This document shows positions 20,090-31,774 of a stretch of DNA of 64,000 nucleotides, piece after piece. The stretch comes from Halopseudomonas aestusnigri (lineage in GTDB: Bacteria; Pseudomonadota; Gammaproteobacteria; Pseudomonadales; Pseudomonadaceae). The stretch covers positions 45,267 to 109,266 of the forward strand of contig NZ_NBYK01000001.1 of assembly GCF_002197985.1 (NCBI RefSeq), written 5' to 3'. The notes under the pieces are model-generated. The model saw nothing but the letters and a program-made list of their open reading frames with translations. It ran no database searches and was not told the DNA's origin. Position numbers and translations under genes: made by a program. The stretch's first letter is position 1. Every line of letters begins with the position of its first letter.

Positions 20090-21067
20090 ATGATTGTTGG
20101 GGGGAGTGTGGACAGCATCATCGTTGTAGACAACCTGACCAAAACCTACGAGACCGGGTTCCGGGCGCTCAAGGGCGTCAGCCTGAGCATTCGCCGCGGC
20201 GAGATCTTCGCCCTGCTGGGCCCCAATGGCGCCGGTAAGACCACCATGATCAGCATCATCTGCGGGCTGGTCAACGCCAGCAGCGGCCGGGTGCTGGTCG
20301 ACGGATACGACAACGTGCGCGAGTACCGCAAGGCGCGCAGTCGGATCGGTCTGGTGCCGCAGGAGCTGACCAACAACATGTTCGACAGCGTCTGGGCGAC
20401 CGTGCGCCTGAGTCGTGGCCTGTTCGGCAAGCCGCGCAACGACGCGCTGCTGGAGCAGATCCTGCGCGACCTGTCGCTGTGGGACAAGCGCAATGAGCGC
20501 ATCATGGCGCTGTCCGGTGGCATGAAGCGCCGGGTGCTGATTGCCAAGGCGCTGGCGCACGAGCCCGAAGTGCTGTTCCTAGATGAACCTACCGCGGGCG
20601 TGGACGTCGAGCTGCGCCGCGACATGTGGAACATGGTTCGCCGGCTGCAGGAGCGTGGGGTAACCATCATCCTGACCACCCACTACATCGAAGAAGCCGA
20701 GGAAATGGCCGACCGTATCGGTGTGATTCGCCAGGGTGAGCTGATCCTCACCGAGGACAAGGACACCCTGATGCAGCAGCTGGGCACCCGGCAGCTCACC
20801 CTGCAATTGCAGCAGCCGTTGGAGGCCGTGCCCGAAGCGCTCGCTGGATATCCGCTGACGCTGGGTGAGCAGGGTCACGCGCTGGTGTATACCTTCGACG
20901 CCAAGGCCGAGCAGAGCGGCATTGCCGAGTTGCTCAAGCGCATAGACCAGTTGGGAATCGAGGTGCGTGATCTGCATTCCAGCCAGAGCTCGCTGGAGGA
21001 CATCTTTGTTGGGCTGGTGCACAGTCGGAAGCAGGCGGACGAAGCAACAGCGGGAGAGGTGGTATGA
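20090..21067 (+). CDS. ABC-2 exporter ATP-binding protein, YadG-like
   Basis: ATPase of a two-gene ABC-2 exporter (325 residues from ATG 20090; GTG 20108 is possible, but its G-rich upstream is too close to be a good Shine-Dalgarno). Walker [10 protein letters not shown], signature LSGGMKRRV, Walker [13 protein letters not shown] and switch His in [14 protein letters not shown] are intact. A C-terminal regulatory extension of about 90 residues follows. The permease ATG overlaps its stop (ATGA). Best match by length and partner is YadG of E. coli; the substrate is unknown. Confidence 0.9.
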   Translation: MIVGGSVDSIIVVDNLTKTYETGFRALKGVSLSIRRGEIFALLGPNGAGKTTMISIICGLVNASSGRVLVDGYDNVREYRKARSRIGLVPQELTNNMFDSVWATVRLSRGLFGKPRNDALLEQILRDLSLWDKRNERIMALSGGMKRRVLIAKALAHEPEVLFLDEPTAGVDVELRRDMWNMVRRLQERGVTIILTTHYIEEAEEMADRIGVIRQGELILTEDKDTLMQQLGTRQLTLQLQQPLEAVPEALAGYPLTLGEQGHALVYTFDAKAEQSGIAELLKRIDQLGIEVRDLHSSQSSLEDIFVGLVHSRKQADEATAGEVV

Positions 21068-21825
21068 ACCTGTATGGAGTGAAGGCTATCTACCTGTCGG
21101 AAATGGCACGCATGATGCGCACCCGGCTTCAGAGCATCGCCTCGCCGGTGATCTCGACCTCGCTGTATTTCATCGTGTTCGGTGCTGCAATCGGTACCCG
21201 CATGACCGAGGTGGACGGGGTCAGCTACGGTGCCTTTATCATTCCGGGCCTGATCATGCTCATGCTGCTGAACGAGAGTATCTCCAACGCCTCGTTTGGC
21301 ATCTACATGCCGCGTTTTACCGGCACCATCTACGAAGTGCTGTCGGCGCCGGTGTCGCCGGTTGAAATAGTCGTCGGTTATGTCGGCGCGGCTGCCACCA
21401 AGTCGGTACTGCTCGGATTGCTCGTGCTGCTTACGGCTCGGTTGTTCGTTGATTACGAAATCCAGCACCCGGTCTGGATGCTCGGCTTTTTGATCCTGAC
21501 GGCGGTGACCTTCAGCCTGTTCGGGTTCATCATCGGTGTCTGGGCGGATGGTTTCGAAAAACTGCAGATTATCCCGTTGATGATCGTCACGCCGTTGGCG
21601 TTTCTGGGTGGCAGCTTTTACTCGATCACCATGCTGCCACCATTCTGGCAGACGGTGACGCTGTTCAACCCGGTGGTCTATCTGATCAGCGGGTTCCGCT
21701 GGAGCTTCTACGGCGCCGCCGATGTGCACATTGGCGTAAGTGTGGGAATGACGCTGGTGTTTCTGACCCTGTGCACCACTGCGGTCTGGTGGATCTTCCG
21801 CACCGGGTATCGGATCAAGCCCTGA
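21064..21825 (+). CDS. ABC-2 exporter permease, YadH-like
   Basis: A 253-residue inner-membrane permease with six predicted helices and the ABC-2 signature region ([37 protein letters not shown], quoted here as a region at residues 60-97). The N-terminus [17 protein letters not shown] and the [19 protein letters not shown] segment are typical of YadH. It is coupled to the upstream ATPase by a 4-base overlap. Confidence 0.9.
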   Translation: MNLYGVKAIYLSEMARMMRTRLQSIASPVISTSLYFIVFGAAIGTRMTEVDGVSYGAFIIPGLIMLMLLNESISNASFGIYMPRFTGTIYEVLSAPVSPVEIVVGYVGAAATKSVLLGLLVLLTARLFVDYEIQHPVWMLGFLILTAVTFSLFGFIIGVWADGFEKLQIIPLMIVTPLAFLGGSFYSITMLPPFWQTVTLFNPVVYLISGFRWSFYGAADVHIGVSVGMTLVFLTLCTTAVWWIFRTGYRIKP

Positions 21826-21831
21826 GGTGAG

Positions 21832-21856
21832 GCAAGCGGCGCTCAGCGCCGCTTGT
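21832..21856. terminator. Hairpin with yejK stop codon as its loop
   Basis: A perfect 10-bp stem, CAAGCGGCGC (21833-21842) with GCGCCGCTTG (21846-21855), flanked by a G-T wobble. The three-base loop TCA is exactly the complement of the yejK TGA stop. It lies between convergent genes and may also end the exporter transcript. Confidence 0.6.
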
Positions 21857-22850
21857 TGCGCAGTTGCTGTACCAGCCCCTTGGGCGGGTGGCGGATAACC
21901 AGGGCGTCTTCGCTCTCGTCGTACTCCACCCGCTCGCCGAGCAGGTGTGATTCGAAACTGATCGACAGACCATCGGCCTTGCCGTAATAGCGCATGAAAT
22001 TGTTGATTGCGCGCTTGTCGGCGGGCATCTCCGGGTTCAGACCGTAGTCCTTGTTGCGGATGTAGTCGTAGAAGGCGCGGGGATGCTCTTCGTCGATCAC
22101 ACCCGACAGTTCTTCCAGTGCGACCTGCTCACCGGCGCGGCTCTGGCTGTTGACGTAGCTGCTCATCGCCTTGGCCTTGTCCTTGACCAGTTCCGGCTCA
22201 AGGGAGGCTTCGCCGACGTAGTCGCTGAAGGCCTGCAGCAGGGTGTTGGTGTCTTCTTCCGGGTTGGAGCCTTCCACGCAGCCGATGAAGTCGCGGAAGT
22301 AGTCCGACACCCGCTTGCCGCTGCGCCCGCGAATGAACGAGATGTAGTTCTTCGCGCTGGCGTTCTGCTTCCATTCGGTCAGGTTGATGCGTGCCGCCAT
22401 ATTCAGACTGGACAGGTCCAGGTGACGGGCAGCAGCCACATCCAGCTCGTCGGTTACGGTCACGCCTTCGGTGTGATGCAGCAGTGCGATGACCAGAAAT
22501 GCGGTCATGCCCTGACGGTAGCGGATGAACAGCACGTGCCCGCCGAGCGCCAGGTTTGAGCCTTCCATCAGGGTCTTGAGGTGCTCGGTCGCCTGACTGG
22601 AAAAGCGTACGAAGTCCTGCTCCTGATCCACCAGTTGCTGCAGCCAGCCGCTGAACGGGTAGGCGCCACTTTCCTCGTGGAAGTAGCCCCAGGCCTTGTT
22701 CGGCTTGCTGTTGTAGGCCTCGATCAGGCCGGCCAGCAGTTGCTCCAGTGCTTCGGAGCTGGCCAGCTCGGCGTCACGCAGGGTCAGGCTGGCCGGTTGG
22801 CCGTCGGGCTTCTTGTGAATCTGATGAACGATGCTGTTGTCGATGGGCAT
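21843..22850 (-). CDS. yejK: Nucleoid-associated protein YejK (NdpA)
   Basis: A 335-residue nucleoid-associated protein of the NdpA family, found with the chromosome and reported to affect topoisomerase activity. It starts [17 protein letters not shown]; a six-residue upstream extension is possible but less typical. Family blocks include [35 protein letters not shown] and the basic C-terminus [15 protein letters not shown]. Monocistronic, downstream of valS on the same strand with a hairpin between. Confidence 0.9.
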   Translation of the reverse strand: MPIDNSIVHQIHKKPDGQPASLTLRDAELASSEALEQLLAGLIEAYNSKPNKAWGYFHEESGAYPFSGWLQQLVDQEQDFVRFSSQATEHLKTLMEGSNLALGGHVLFIRYRQGMTAFLVIALLHHTEGVTVTDELDVAAARHLDLSSLNMAARINLTEWKQNASAKNYISFIRGRSGKRVSDYFRDFIGCVEGSNPEEDTNTLLQAFSDYVGEASLEPELVKDKAKAMSSYVNSQSRAGEQVALEELSGVIDEEHPRAFYDYIRNKDYGLNPEMPADKRAINNFMRYYGKADGLSISFESHLLGERVEYDESEDALVIRHPPKGLVQQLRNKRR

Positions 22851-22877
22851 GGGACGATCCGCAATCACTCAGGGAAG

Positions 22878-22902
22878 CAGTGCCGCTCGGAGAGCGGCAC
22901 TG
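22878..22902 (-). terminator. Hairpin after valS
   Basis: A perfect 11-bp stem, CAGTGCCGCTC (22878-22888) with GAGCGGCACTG (22892-22902), loop GGA, nine bases past the valS stop on the minus strand. It lacks a U-tract but is the only candidate for ending the pepA-holC-valS unit. Confidence 0.55.
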
Positions 22903-22910
22903 TCAGGGGG

Positions 22911-25829
22911 TTACAGGCTGGCGATACGGGCGCGCTGTTCGCTCAGCTGAGCCAGTGCCTGCTCGGCGTCGGCCAGCTTGGCGCGTTCCTTGTCGATCAC
23001 CGCAGCGGGCGCCTTGTCGACGAAGCCGGCGTTGGACAGCTTGCCGCCAATCCGTTTGACCTCGCCGTCGAGACGGCCGATTTCCTTGTCCAGACGCGCC
23101 AGCTCGGCGGTCTTGTCGATCAGACCGGCCATTGGCACCAGCACTTCCAGTTCGCCGACCAGCGCGGTGGCAGCCAGCGGCGCCTCTTCGTTTTCGGCCA
23201 GTACCTGCACGCTGGACAGCTTGGCCAGCTTCTTCAGGAAGGCTTCGTTTTCCGTCAGGCGGCGAATGTCTTCGTCGCTGGCCTTGCGCAGCATGACTTC
23301 CAGCTCCTTGCCGGGTGCTACGTTCATCTCGCCGCGGATGTTGCGCACACCCAGAATCAGCGATTTCAGCCACTCGGCATCGCCTTCGGCGCCGGCATCG
23401 ATGCGGCTGTTGTCCGCTTCCGGCCAGGGCTGCAGCATGATGGTCGGGCCGCTCTTGCCAGCCATCGGCGCGATACGCTGCCAGATTTCTTCGGTGATGA
23501 AAGGCATGAACGGATGGGCCAGCCGCAGGGCGGCTTCCAGCACGCGCACCAGGGTGCGACGGGTGCCGCGCTGGCGCTCGGCCGGCGCGTTCTCATCCCA
23601 CAGCACCGGCTTGGACAGCTCCAGATACCAGTCGCAGTACTGGTTCCAGATGAACTCGTAGAGCGCGTTGGAAGCCAGGTCGAAGCGGAACTGGTCCAGC
23701 TGACGGGTGACTTCTGCTTCGGTGCGCTGCAGCTGGGAGATGATCCAGCGGTCGGCCAGGGTCAGCTCTACGGCCTCACCGTTAACGCCGGTGTCCTTGT
23801 CTTCGCACTGCATCATCACGTAACGCGCGGCGTTCCAGATCTTGTTGCAGAAGTTGCGGTAGCCTTCGACGCGGCCCATGTCGAACTTGATGTCGCGGCC
23901 GGTGGAGGCCAGCGAGCAGTTGGTGAAGCGCAGCGCGTCGGTGCCGTAGGCGGCGATACCGTCCGGGAATTCGGCGCGGGTCTGCTTCTCGATCTTGGCG
24001 GCCAGCTTGGGCTGCATCATGCCGCTGGTGCGTTTCTTGACCAGTGATTCGAGGTCGATGCCGTCGATGATGTCCAGCGGGTCGAGCACGTTGCCCTTGG
24101 ACTTGGACATCTTCTGGCCCTGACCGTCGCGCACCAGACCGTGCACGTATACGGTCTTGAACGGGATCTGCGCCGTACCGTCGTCATGCTTCATCAGGTG
24201 CATGGTCAGCATGATCATGCGCGCAACCCAGAAGAAGATGATGTCGAAACCGGTCACCAGTACGTCGGTCGGGTGGAAGGTCTTCAGTGCTTCGGTCTGT
24301 TCCGGCCAGCCAAGGGTGGAGAAGGTCCACAGGCCGGAGCTGAACCAGGTGTCGAGCACGTCTTCATCCTGGCGCAGCACGCCCAGGCCACAGGCGATGG
24401 CGGCATTCTTGAGTTCGTCCAGGGTTGGCAGCTCTGCTTCCGCTTCACGGTCGTTGCTTTCCAGCGCCTTGCGGTAGGCTTCTTCTTCATCACGGCCGAC
24501 GTAGACGTTGCCGGCTTCGTCGTACCAGGCCGGGATGCGGTGGCCCCACCACAGCTGACGGGAAATGCACCAGTCCTGAATGTCGCGCATCCAGCTGAAG
24601 TACATGTTCTCGTACTGCTTGGGCACGAACTGGATGCGGCCGTCTTCAACCGCAGCAATCGCCGGCTCGGCCAGCGGCTTGGTGGAGACGTACCACTGGT
24701 CGGTCAGCCACGGCTCGATGACCACGCCCGAGCGGTCGCCTTTGGGCACCTTGAGGGCGTGCGGTTCGATCTTTTCGAGCAGGCCGAGGGCGTCGAAGTC
24801 TTCGACGATCTTCTTGCGCGCGTCGAAGCGATCCAGGCCGGCGTAGGCTTCCGGCAGGGTAGCGTCGATGTCGTTGTTGACGCTGCCGTCGACGTTGAAC
24901 ACCTGGGCGCGGGCCAGCACGGCGGCGTTCTTGTCCAGCACGTTGATCAGCGGCAGGCTGTGGCGCTTGCCGACTTCATAGTCGTTGAAGTCGTGGGCCG
25001 GGGTCATCTTCACGCAGCCGGTGCCGAATTCCGGGTCGCAGTAGTCGTCGGCGATGATCGGGATGCGGCGACCTACCAGCGGCAGCTCGACAAACTTGCC
25101 GATCAGCGCCTGATAGCGTTCGTCTTCCGGGTTAACCGCAACCGCGCTGTCACCCAGCATGGTTTCCGGGCGGGTGGTGGCGACGATCAGATAGGTCTTG
25201 CCATCGGCGGTAGTGGCGCCATCAGCCAGCGGGTAGCGCAGGTTCCACAGCGAGCCCTGCTCGTCGTGGTTTTCCACTTCGAGATCGGAGATCGCGGTGT
25301 GCAGCTTCGGGTCCCAGTTGACCAGGCGCTTGCCGCGGTAGATCAGACCGTCCTCATGCAGGCGCACGAAGGCTTCCTTGACCGCCTCGGACAGGCCGTC
25401 GTCCATGGTGAAGCGTTCGCGGCTCCAGTCTACCGAACTGCCAAGGCGGCGAATCTGGCGAGTAATGTTGCCGCCGGACTCTTCCTTCCATTCCCAGACC
25501 TTTTCGAGGAATTTCTCGCGGCCCAGATCGTGGCGGCTGACGCCCTGTGCAGCGAGCTGGCGCTCAACAACCATCTGGGTTGCGATACCGGCGTGGTCGG
25601 TACCTGGCTGCCACAGGGTGTTGCGGCCCTGCATGCGGCGGAAGCGAATCAGCGCGTCCATGATCGCATTGTTGAAGCCGTGGCCCATGTGCAGGCTGCC
25701 GGTCACGTTCGGCGGCGGCAGGGCAATGGTGTAGGACTCGCCCGAGCCCTGGGGAGCGAAATAGTTGTTCTGCTCCCAGGTCTGGTACCAGGAAGTTTCG
25801 ATGGCGTGGGGCTGGTAGGTCTTGTCCAT
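22911..25829 (-). CDS. valS: Valyl-tRNA synthetase
   Basis: Class I synthetase charging tRNA-Val (972 residues; E. coli 951). HIGH motif as [18 protein letters not shown] near residue 45; KMSKS motif as [10 protein letters not shown] near residue 560. The editing (CP1) domain contains [20 protein letters not shown], with a threonine-rich editing pocket. The C-terminal 70 residues form the tRNA-binding coiled coil ([20 protein letters not shown]). Last of the pepA-holC-unknown-valS unit. Confidence 0.98.
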   Translation of the reverse strand: MDKTYQPHAIETSWYQTWEQNNYFAPQGSGESYTIALPPPNVTGSLHMGHGFNNAIMDALIRFRRMQGRNTLWQPGTDHAGIATQMVVERQLAAQGVSRHDLGREKFLEKVWEWKEESGGNITRQIRRLGSSVDWSRERFTMDDGLSEAVKEAFVRLHEDGLIYRGKRLVNWDPKLHTAISDLEVENHDEQGSLWNLRYPLADGATTADGKTYLIVATTRPETMLGDSAVAVNPEDERYQALIGKFVELPLVGRRIPIIADDYCDPEFGTGCVKMTPAHDFNDYEVGKRHSLPLINVLDKNAAVLARAQVFNVDGSVNNDIDATLPEAYAGLDRFDARKKIVEDFDALGLLEKIEPHALKVPKGDRSGVVIEPWLTDQWYVSTKPLAEPAIAAVEDGRIQFVPKQYENMYFSWMRDIQDWCISRQLWWGHRIPAWYDEAGNVYVGRDEEEAYRKALESNDREAEAELPTLDELKNAAIACGLGVLRQDEDVLDTWFSSGLWTFSTLGWPEQTEALKTFHPTDVLVTGFDIIFFWVARMIMLTMHLMKHDDGTAQIPFKTVYVHGLVRDGQGQKMSKSKGNVLDPLDIIDGIDLESLVKKRTSGMMQPKLAAKIEKQTRAEFPDGIAAYGTDALRFTNCSLASTGRDIKFDMGRVEGYRNFCNKIWNAARYVMMQCEDKDTGVNGEAVELTLADRWIISQLQRTEAEVTRQLDQFRFDLASNALYEFIWNQYCDWYLELSKPVLWDENAPAERQRGTRRTLVRVLEAALRLAHPFMPFITEEIWQRIAPMAGKSGPTIMLQPWPEADNSRIDAGAEGDAEWLKSLILGVRNIRGEMNVAPGKELEVMLRKASDEDIRRLTENEAFLKKLAKLSSVQVLAENEEAPLAATALVGELEVLVPMAGLIDKTAELARLDKEIGRLDGEVKRIGGKLSNAGFVDKAPAAVIDKERAKLADAEQALAQLSEQRARIASL

Positions 25830-26017
25830 GGGTGTCGTGGCTATCCGGCTGTTCAGGAGTGGCAGGCGCTGGGGACGCGGCAGGCGTCGAGCGCGCAGGA
25901 AAAGCCGCCATTATAGCGGGCGGAGGCGATCAAGGCCCAGCCCGTCGGGCGAGACTGGACCGAATAATTGTATTGCCGGCGGTTTTGGTGCTCGCCCTGT
26001 GCAATAACGCTGGCGGG

Positions 26018-26509
26018 CTACTTGAGCTGCTCGCGAACGATCTGCTGCAGCCGGCTCTGCATGCGCTTGCGCAGCTCTGCTTCGATGGTTGGAATCAGGT
26101 CGTCGATCACCCCTTGCAACAACAGCTGGGCCTCTGACTGCAATCTCGCCTCCAGGCGCATCTCGCGGGCACTGCTGGTGGCGGGCAACGGCTGGCTTTG
26201 GGTCTGCTGGGTCAGCAACTGGTCCAGCTGCATGCGCTCTTCAGCCAGTCGCGCCAGGGAGGCGTAGGGCAGAAACGGATTATGCGACTTGCTGATCGGC
26301 GCCTGGGGTATCGGCGGCTCTGCAGGGTCGACCGCACTCAGTGGTGGCTCGTTTGGATTGAGGATGACATCCCGCAGCAACGGAATATCCATCTGGCCAT
26401 CGACCGCTGCGGCGTCCGCTGCTGCCTCGGGATGTTCATCCAGCAGCGTGCGGATCGATTCCAGATCTTCCAGCAGCCGTGACGGCTCCGAGGGATCGCG
26501 CTGCTTCAT
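26018..26509 (-). CDS. Hypothetical protein between holC and valS
   Basis: A 163-residue acidic-to-mixed protein with no recognised domain. The first half is Pro- and Asp-rich and probably flexible (residues 1-85). The second half is a long charged helix region (LARLEERMQLDQLL-like stretch, then VIDDLIPTIEAELRKRMQSR) that may form a coiled coil. Pseudomonas species carry an equivalent gene in this position, so it may work with the clamp-loader chi subunit encoded four bases upstream; this is inference from position only. Confidence 0.7.
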   Translation of the reverse strand: MKQRDPSEPSRLLEDLESIRTLLDEHPEAAADAAAVDGQMDIPLLRDVILNPNEPPLSAVDPAEPPIPQAPISKSHNPFLPYASLARLAEERMQLDQLLTQQTQSQPLPATSSAREMRLEARLQSEAQLLLQGVIDDLIPTIEAELRKRMQSRLQQIVREQLK

Positions 26510-26512
26510 GGT

Positions 26513-26944
26513 TCATCCTGCTGTCCGAATGGGGTGGGAGTTCAGAGGATAGCCCCGTTCACGGTACAAACGGAAGCGGTCGCGCGCGGGCAGGCGCACC
26601 GGGTCGTGTTCGATGACAATTTCTGCCAGACGCTGGAAACGGCTGAAGAACGGCGGCGGCTGGTCCGAGAGGTTGATCAGCAGGTCGTTATAGCTGCCTG
26701 GCTGGTCTGCCCAGCCACAGGCGACCGGCTCTTCCGGACCTTCGCCGAGCACGACATGGGGCACAAAAGCGTCGCGTCGGAACGACCACAGCAAGTCGTC
26801 GACCGTGCGCGTGGTCGCTTCGTCCGGACAGTGCAGGTATACCTTGTGGCCCTTGTGCCAGGCCTTGTGGGCCAGGCGGCAGGCGTACGCCAGCCGGGTG
26901 TCCGGCTGGTCGCTGGAAAGCAGATAGAAATCGATGCGGGTCAT
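26513..26944 (-). CDS. holC: DNA polymerase III subunit chi
   Basis: Chi subunit of the clamp-loader complex (143 residues), which binds single-strand DNA-binding protein. Start MTRIDFYLLSSDQPDTRL; family blocks CRLAHKAWHKGHKVYLHCPD, DDLLWSFRRDAFVPH and LLINLSDQPPPFFSRFQRLAEIV. A heptamer repeat element begins nine bases upstream of its ATG, and no good Shine-Dalgarno is seen there, so its translation signal may have been altered by the element. Confidence 0.93.
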   Translation of the reverse strand: MTRIDFYLLSSDQPDTRLAYACRLAHKAWHKGHKVYLHCPDEATTRTVDDLLWSFRRDAFVPHVVLGEGPEEPVACGWADQPGSYNDLLINLSDQPPPFFSRFQRLAEIVIEHDPVRLPARDRFRLYRERGYPLNSHPIRTAG

Positions 26945-26952
26945 GGGGGGTA

Positions 26953-27033
26953 GCTTCAAGCTTCAAGCCGCAAGCTGCAAGCTAAAACCGCAACACCGGC
27001 TCGGTTTGAGGCTTGTCGCTTGCAGCTTGTGGC
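26953..27033. repeat. Heptamer-armed intergenic repeat element (copy B)
   Basis: Left arm of 7-base units (GCTTCAA, GCCGCAA, GCTGCAA, GCTAAAA) at 26953-26980; right arm (GGCTTGT CGCTTGCAGCTTG type) at 27010-27030. The core pairs AAAACCG with CGGTTT. It fills the pepA-holC gap inside the operon, directly before the holC start. Confidence 0.7.
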
Positions 27034-27036
27034 CGC

Positions 27037-28621
<1,585 letters not shown>

Positions 28622-28685
28622 TCAGTCCTGCATTCTGGCCTATTCGTGCAGCCCCTTAAAGACCCCGGAGCCAAGGACCTTATCC

Positions 28686-29789
28686 GTGATTGTTTTTCGT
28701 TATCTGAGTCGCGAGGTGCTGCTGACCCTGACGGCGGTCAGCGGCGTGCTGCTGCTGATCATTGTCAGCGGGCGCTTCATCAAGTATCTGGCGCAGGCGG
28801 CTGCCGGTCAGCTTGACGCGGCGGTGCTGTTTTCCATCATGGCCTACCGTATGCCGGGCTTTCTGGTGCTGATTCTGCCGCTGGGGCTGTTTCTCGGCAT
28901 TCTGCTGGCCTACGGGCGTTTGTATCTCGACAGCGAGATGACTGTGCTGTCGGCCACCGGAATGAGTGACCGCAAACTGCTGGCCTACACCCAGGGGCCG
29001 GCACTGCTGGTGGCCTTGCTGGTAGCGCTGTTGAGCTTCTGGGGTGCGCCGGCGGGTGTGCTCAAGACCCAGCAGCTGCTCAATCAGCAGGATGCTCTGA
29101 CCGAATTCGACACACTCTCTGCCGGCCGGTTTCAGGCGCTGGGCAGCGGTCAGCGGGTAACCTACGCCGGCGGCTTGTCGGATGACCGCACCGAATTGCA
29201 GGACGTGTTCATCACCGAGCGCCGCGGTCAAGGCGAAGACGCGGTGCTGGGGGTGCTGGTGGCCGAGTCCGGTACCCAGGATCTTAATCCGGATGGCAGT
29301 CGCTATCTGGTGCTGAAAAACGGTTTCCGTTACGAAGGTCAGCCCGGTGCGGCCAATTTCCGCAGTATTTCCTATGACACCTACGGTGTGTTGCTGCCCA
29401 AGCCGGAGGTGCAGACCGAGGTCAGTGATCGTGAGGCAATGAGCACGCCCCAGCTACTGCGCGAAGAAGGTCTGAATGAGCGTGCCGAGCTGCAGTGGCG
29501 CATCGCGATTCCGTTGCTGGTGCCGATCGTCGCCTTCTTTGCCGTGCCGTTGGCGCGGGTCAATCCGCGGCAGGGACGGTTCCTTAAACTGCTTCCGGCC
29601 ATTCTGCTGTATATGGCCTATCTGGCACTGCTGATCAGTGCCCGCGGCTGGATCGAGTCCGGTAAGTTGCCACCGGCGCTTGGCCTGTGGTGGGTACATG
29701 GTTTGTTCCTGCTGATAGGGCTTGGGTTCAACTGGCGTACGTTAACGGCGCCTAATCGTGCCCAGGGAGGTGCGCATGCGGCGGCTTGA
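28686..29789 (+). CDS. lptF: LPS export permease LptF
   Basis: Inner-membrane permease of the LptBFG complex that extracts lipopolysaccharide for transport to the outer membrane. It has 367 residues from GTG 28686 (VIVFRYLSREVLLTLTAVSG), supported by AAGGA at 28673-28677. The upstream open frame overlaps pepA and is not used. Six helices and a periplasmic beta-jellyroll (residues about 130-260) are evident. It overlaps lptG by 14 bases. Confidence 0.95.
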   Translation: MIVFRYLSREVLLTLTAVSGVLLLIIVSGRFIKYLAQAAAGQLDAAVLFSIMAYRMPGFLVLILPLGLFLGILLAYGRLYLDSEMTVLSATGMSDRKLLAYTQGPALLVALLVALLSFWGAPAGVLKTQQLLNQQDALTEFDTLSAGRFQALGSGQRVTYAGGLSDDRTELQDVFITERRGQGEDAVLGVLVAESGTQDLNPDGSRYLVLKNGFRYEGQPGAANFRSISYDTYGVLLPKPEVQTEVSDREAMSTPQLLREEGLNERAELQWRIAIPLLVPIVAFFAVPLARVNPRQGRFLKLLPAILLYMAYLALLISARGWIESGKLPPALGLWWVHGLFLLIGLGFNWRTLTAPNRAQGGAHAAA

Positions 29790-30837
29790 TCGGCATATTG
29801 GCAGCGCTGTACTGCTCAGCATTCTGGTAGTACTGGCCGTGATTCTCGGACTGGATCTGCTGTTTGCCTATATCAACGAGCTGGACGAGCTCAAGGGCGG
29901 CTACGGTGCAGCGCAGGCGTTGAACTTCACGCTGCTGTCGTTGCCACGCAGGCTGCACGATCTGCTGCCGCTGGCAGCGCTGGTTGGCTGTCTGGTCGGG
30001 CTGGGGACGCTGGCGAGCAACTCCGAGTTGACTGTCATGCGTGCGGCCGGGGTCTCTATCGCCCGCATTACCCTTGCGGTGATGAAACCCTTGCTGGTGC
30101 TGATGCTGCTGGGTGTGCTGGTCGGCGAGTACGTGGCGCCCTACAGCGAAAACATGGCAGCCAGCCGCAAGGCAATCGCCGTCGGCAGTAACGAGGCGCT
30201 GCGGTCCAAGGGGCTCTGGCACCGCGAGGGCAACGATTTTCTGCATATCAATGCGGTGCAGCCCAACGGGGTGCTGTATGGCGTGACCCGTTACCGCTTT
30301 GATGATCAGCGTCATCTGCTCGAGGCCAGTTTCGCCAGTCGTGCAACCGTGCAGGAACATGACTGGCTGATGGAGGATGTGCGTGCCACCCGTTTTGCCG
30401 AGTCCGGTGAAAGCACGGTGACCGCCAATCTTGAGGAGCGCTGGAATATCCATCTGTCCCCCGAATTGCTGCGCGTTGTAGTGCTGGATGCGGATGCGTT
30501 GCCGTTGACCGGGATCTGGCAATATCAGAAGTATCTGGCAGACCAGGGGCTGGACAATCAGCCGTACTGGCTGGCGTTCTGGAAAAAGCTGTTCCAGCCG
30601 CTGGCGACGGCAGCGCTGGTGTTTGTTGCGGTGTCCTTCGTATTCGGTCCGCTGCGATCGGTGACCATGGGGCAGCGTCTGTTCACCGGAGTGCTGGTCG
30701 GTTTCGTCTTTCAGATTGGTCAGGACCTGCTGGGGCCGTCCAGTCTGGTGTTTGGCTTCTCGCCGTTGATTGCCGTGTTGCTGCCGATTGGCCTGCTGGT
30801 GGTGCTCGGGAGTTATCTGCTGCGGCGGGCCGGTTGA
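29776..30837 (+). CDS. lptG: LPS export permease LptG
   Basis: Second permease of LptBFG (353 residues). ATG 29776 is preceded by AGGGAGG; an earlier GTG (29758) is less good. Starts MRRLDRHIGSAVLLSILVVL; GGYGAAQALNFTLLSLPRRL and the last helices (VFGFSPLIAVLLPIGLLVVL) are typical. Ends in a hairpin with the stop codon in its loop. Confidence 0.95.
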   Translation: MRRLDRHIGSAVLLSILVVLAVILGLDLLFAYINELDELKGGYGAAQALNFTLLSLPRRLHDLLPLAALVGCLVGLGTLASNSELTVMRAAGVSIARITLAVMKPLLVLMLLGVLVGEYVAPYSENMAASRKAIAVGSNEALRSKGLWHREGNDFLHINAVQPNGVLYGVTRYRFDDQRHLLEASFASRATVQEHDWLMEDVRATRFAESGESTVTANLEERWNIHLSPELLRVVVLDADALPLTGIWQYQKYLADQGLDNQPYWLAFWKKLFQPLATAALVFVAVSFVFGPLRSVTMGQRLFTGVLVGFVFQIGQDLLGPSSLVFGFSPLIAVLLPIGLLVVLGSYLLRRAG

Positions 30838-30844
30838 TACCGGC
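30829..30844 (+). terminator. Hairpin with lptG stop codon in its loop
   Basis: GCCGGT (30829-30834) pairs with ACCGGC (30839-30844); the loop TGAT contains the stop (30835-30837). Two G-T wobbles could extend it. No U-tract. Confidence 0.45.
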
Positions 30845-30934
30845 TTGCCGAATTGCCGGGTTACCGCGCCAACCAGCGCGCGTCCGATATGGCGGCTGGA
30901 TCGGCTTGGTTTGGCTGCTGCAAGGGCTGACGAA

Positions 30935-31429
30935 TCAGTCCTTGAAGGTGCCCTTGGGCAGGGTGACCAGTCGGGTGCCTGAGGCGATGTCATGCCAGCT
31001 GCGCGACTCGCCGTCCCACAATTGCCAGAAGAATCCGAGCCCGCCGCAGACCCATGACAGCTGGGCTACGGCGAGACGAATCAGGGCCTGACGCCCGGTG
31101 ATGGACTTGCCGTCGGGCTGCTGCAGGCGAATACGCCAGGCCTGCATGCCGAGCGACTGGCCCTTCTTGGTCCAGAACCAGCTGTAAAAGCCGATGGTGA
31201 TGACAATCACGATCAAGGTAAGAACAGGATCGCCGACGTAGGCGCCCTGTTCTGCTTCGGCGTGGGCGGCTGCTTCGCCGCTGATCCAGATGTGGACACT
31301 GAGATAGACCAGTGTGGCGACCATCAAAGCTGCCAGCAGCAGTAACAGGTCGTAGCCTGCGGCGAACAGTCGGCGGAAAATGCCGGTCGGCGGGAAATCA
31401 CCGACCGGCTGCAGTTGTTTGACGGCCAT
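30935..31429 (-). CDS. RDD family membrane protein
   Basis: A 164-residue inner-membrane protein of the RDD family, named for conserved Arg-Asp residues. Three hydrophobic segments: YDLLLLLAALMVATLVYLSV, DPVLTLIVIVITIGFYSWFW, and a weaker one near VAQLSWVCGGLGFFW. The conserved KKGQSLGMQAWRIRLQQPDG motif follows helix 2. Function is not established for most members. Four bases from the HopJ-family gene upstream of it. Confidence 0.85.
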   Translation of the reverse strand: MAVKQLQPVGDFPPTGIFRRLFAAGYDLLLLLAALMVATLVYLSVHIWISGEAAAHAEAEQGAYVGDPVLTLIVIVITIGFYSWFWTKKGQSLGMQAWRIRLQQPDGKSITGRQALIRLAVAQLSWVCGGLGFFWQLWDGESRSWHDIASGTRLVTLPKGTFKD

Positions 31430-31432
31430 GGC

Positions 31433-31774
31433 TCAGCTCTGCCGGCGTGTCAGTGGCGTACCGTCGAAGCGTACGGTCGCGAGGCCGCCACGCTGCAGGG
31501 CACGGATGTTGGCGTGATCACTGCCGTCGGATGTCTGCAGTACCGAACGGTAATGTTCGGCAAAGCACTGCAGTGCCTGCTCATCACTCAACCCGCGGTC
31601 AAGCGCCATCGCCAGGACTTTGCAGGAACCCTGATTCTGCTCTGCGCTGTTGTGGACCGGGCCGTTATCGAACGCGGTCGGTTGATGCTCGTAGTGGGCA
31701 TCGATAAAGGCCAGAGTCTCGGCGAACTGGTGTTCAGCCCTGCCCAGACGGGCGATAAACTGCTCGGGGGTCAT
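31433..31774 (-). CDS. HopJ family protein
   Basis: A 113-residue protein matching the HopJ family: FDNGPVHNSAEQNQGSCKVL, then LSDEQALQCFAEHYRSVL and DHANIRALQRGGL. The name comes from a plant-pathogen effector candidate, but the family is widespread in bacteria without type III secretion, and no secretion gene is present here. Its start overlaps the DUF1244 stop by four bases, so it is probably made with the pterin genes. Confidence 0.8.
   Translation of the reverse strand: MTPEQFIARLGRAEHQFAETLAFIDAHYEHQPTAFDNGPVHNSAEQNQGSCKVLAMALDRGLSDEQALQCFAEHYRSVLQTSDGSDHANIRALQRGGLATVRFDGTPLTRRQS

Noticed and set aside
24141..25916. Long open frame (591 codons) on the plus strand opposite valS, and a similar one at 22581-24047
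   Set aside because: Antisense shadow of a highly conserved synthetase gene in GC-rich DNA; the translation has no recognisable domain and no start signal.
31433..31774. HopJ similarity as a sign of a type III secreted effector
   Set aside because: No secretion system, chaperone or hrp-box is present, and the family is widespread in non-pathogens; the gene overlaps a housekeeping neighbour.
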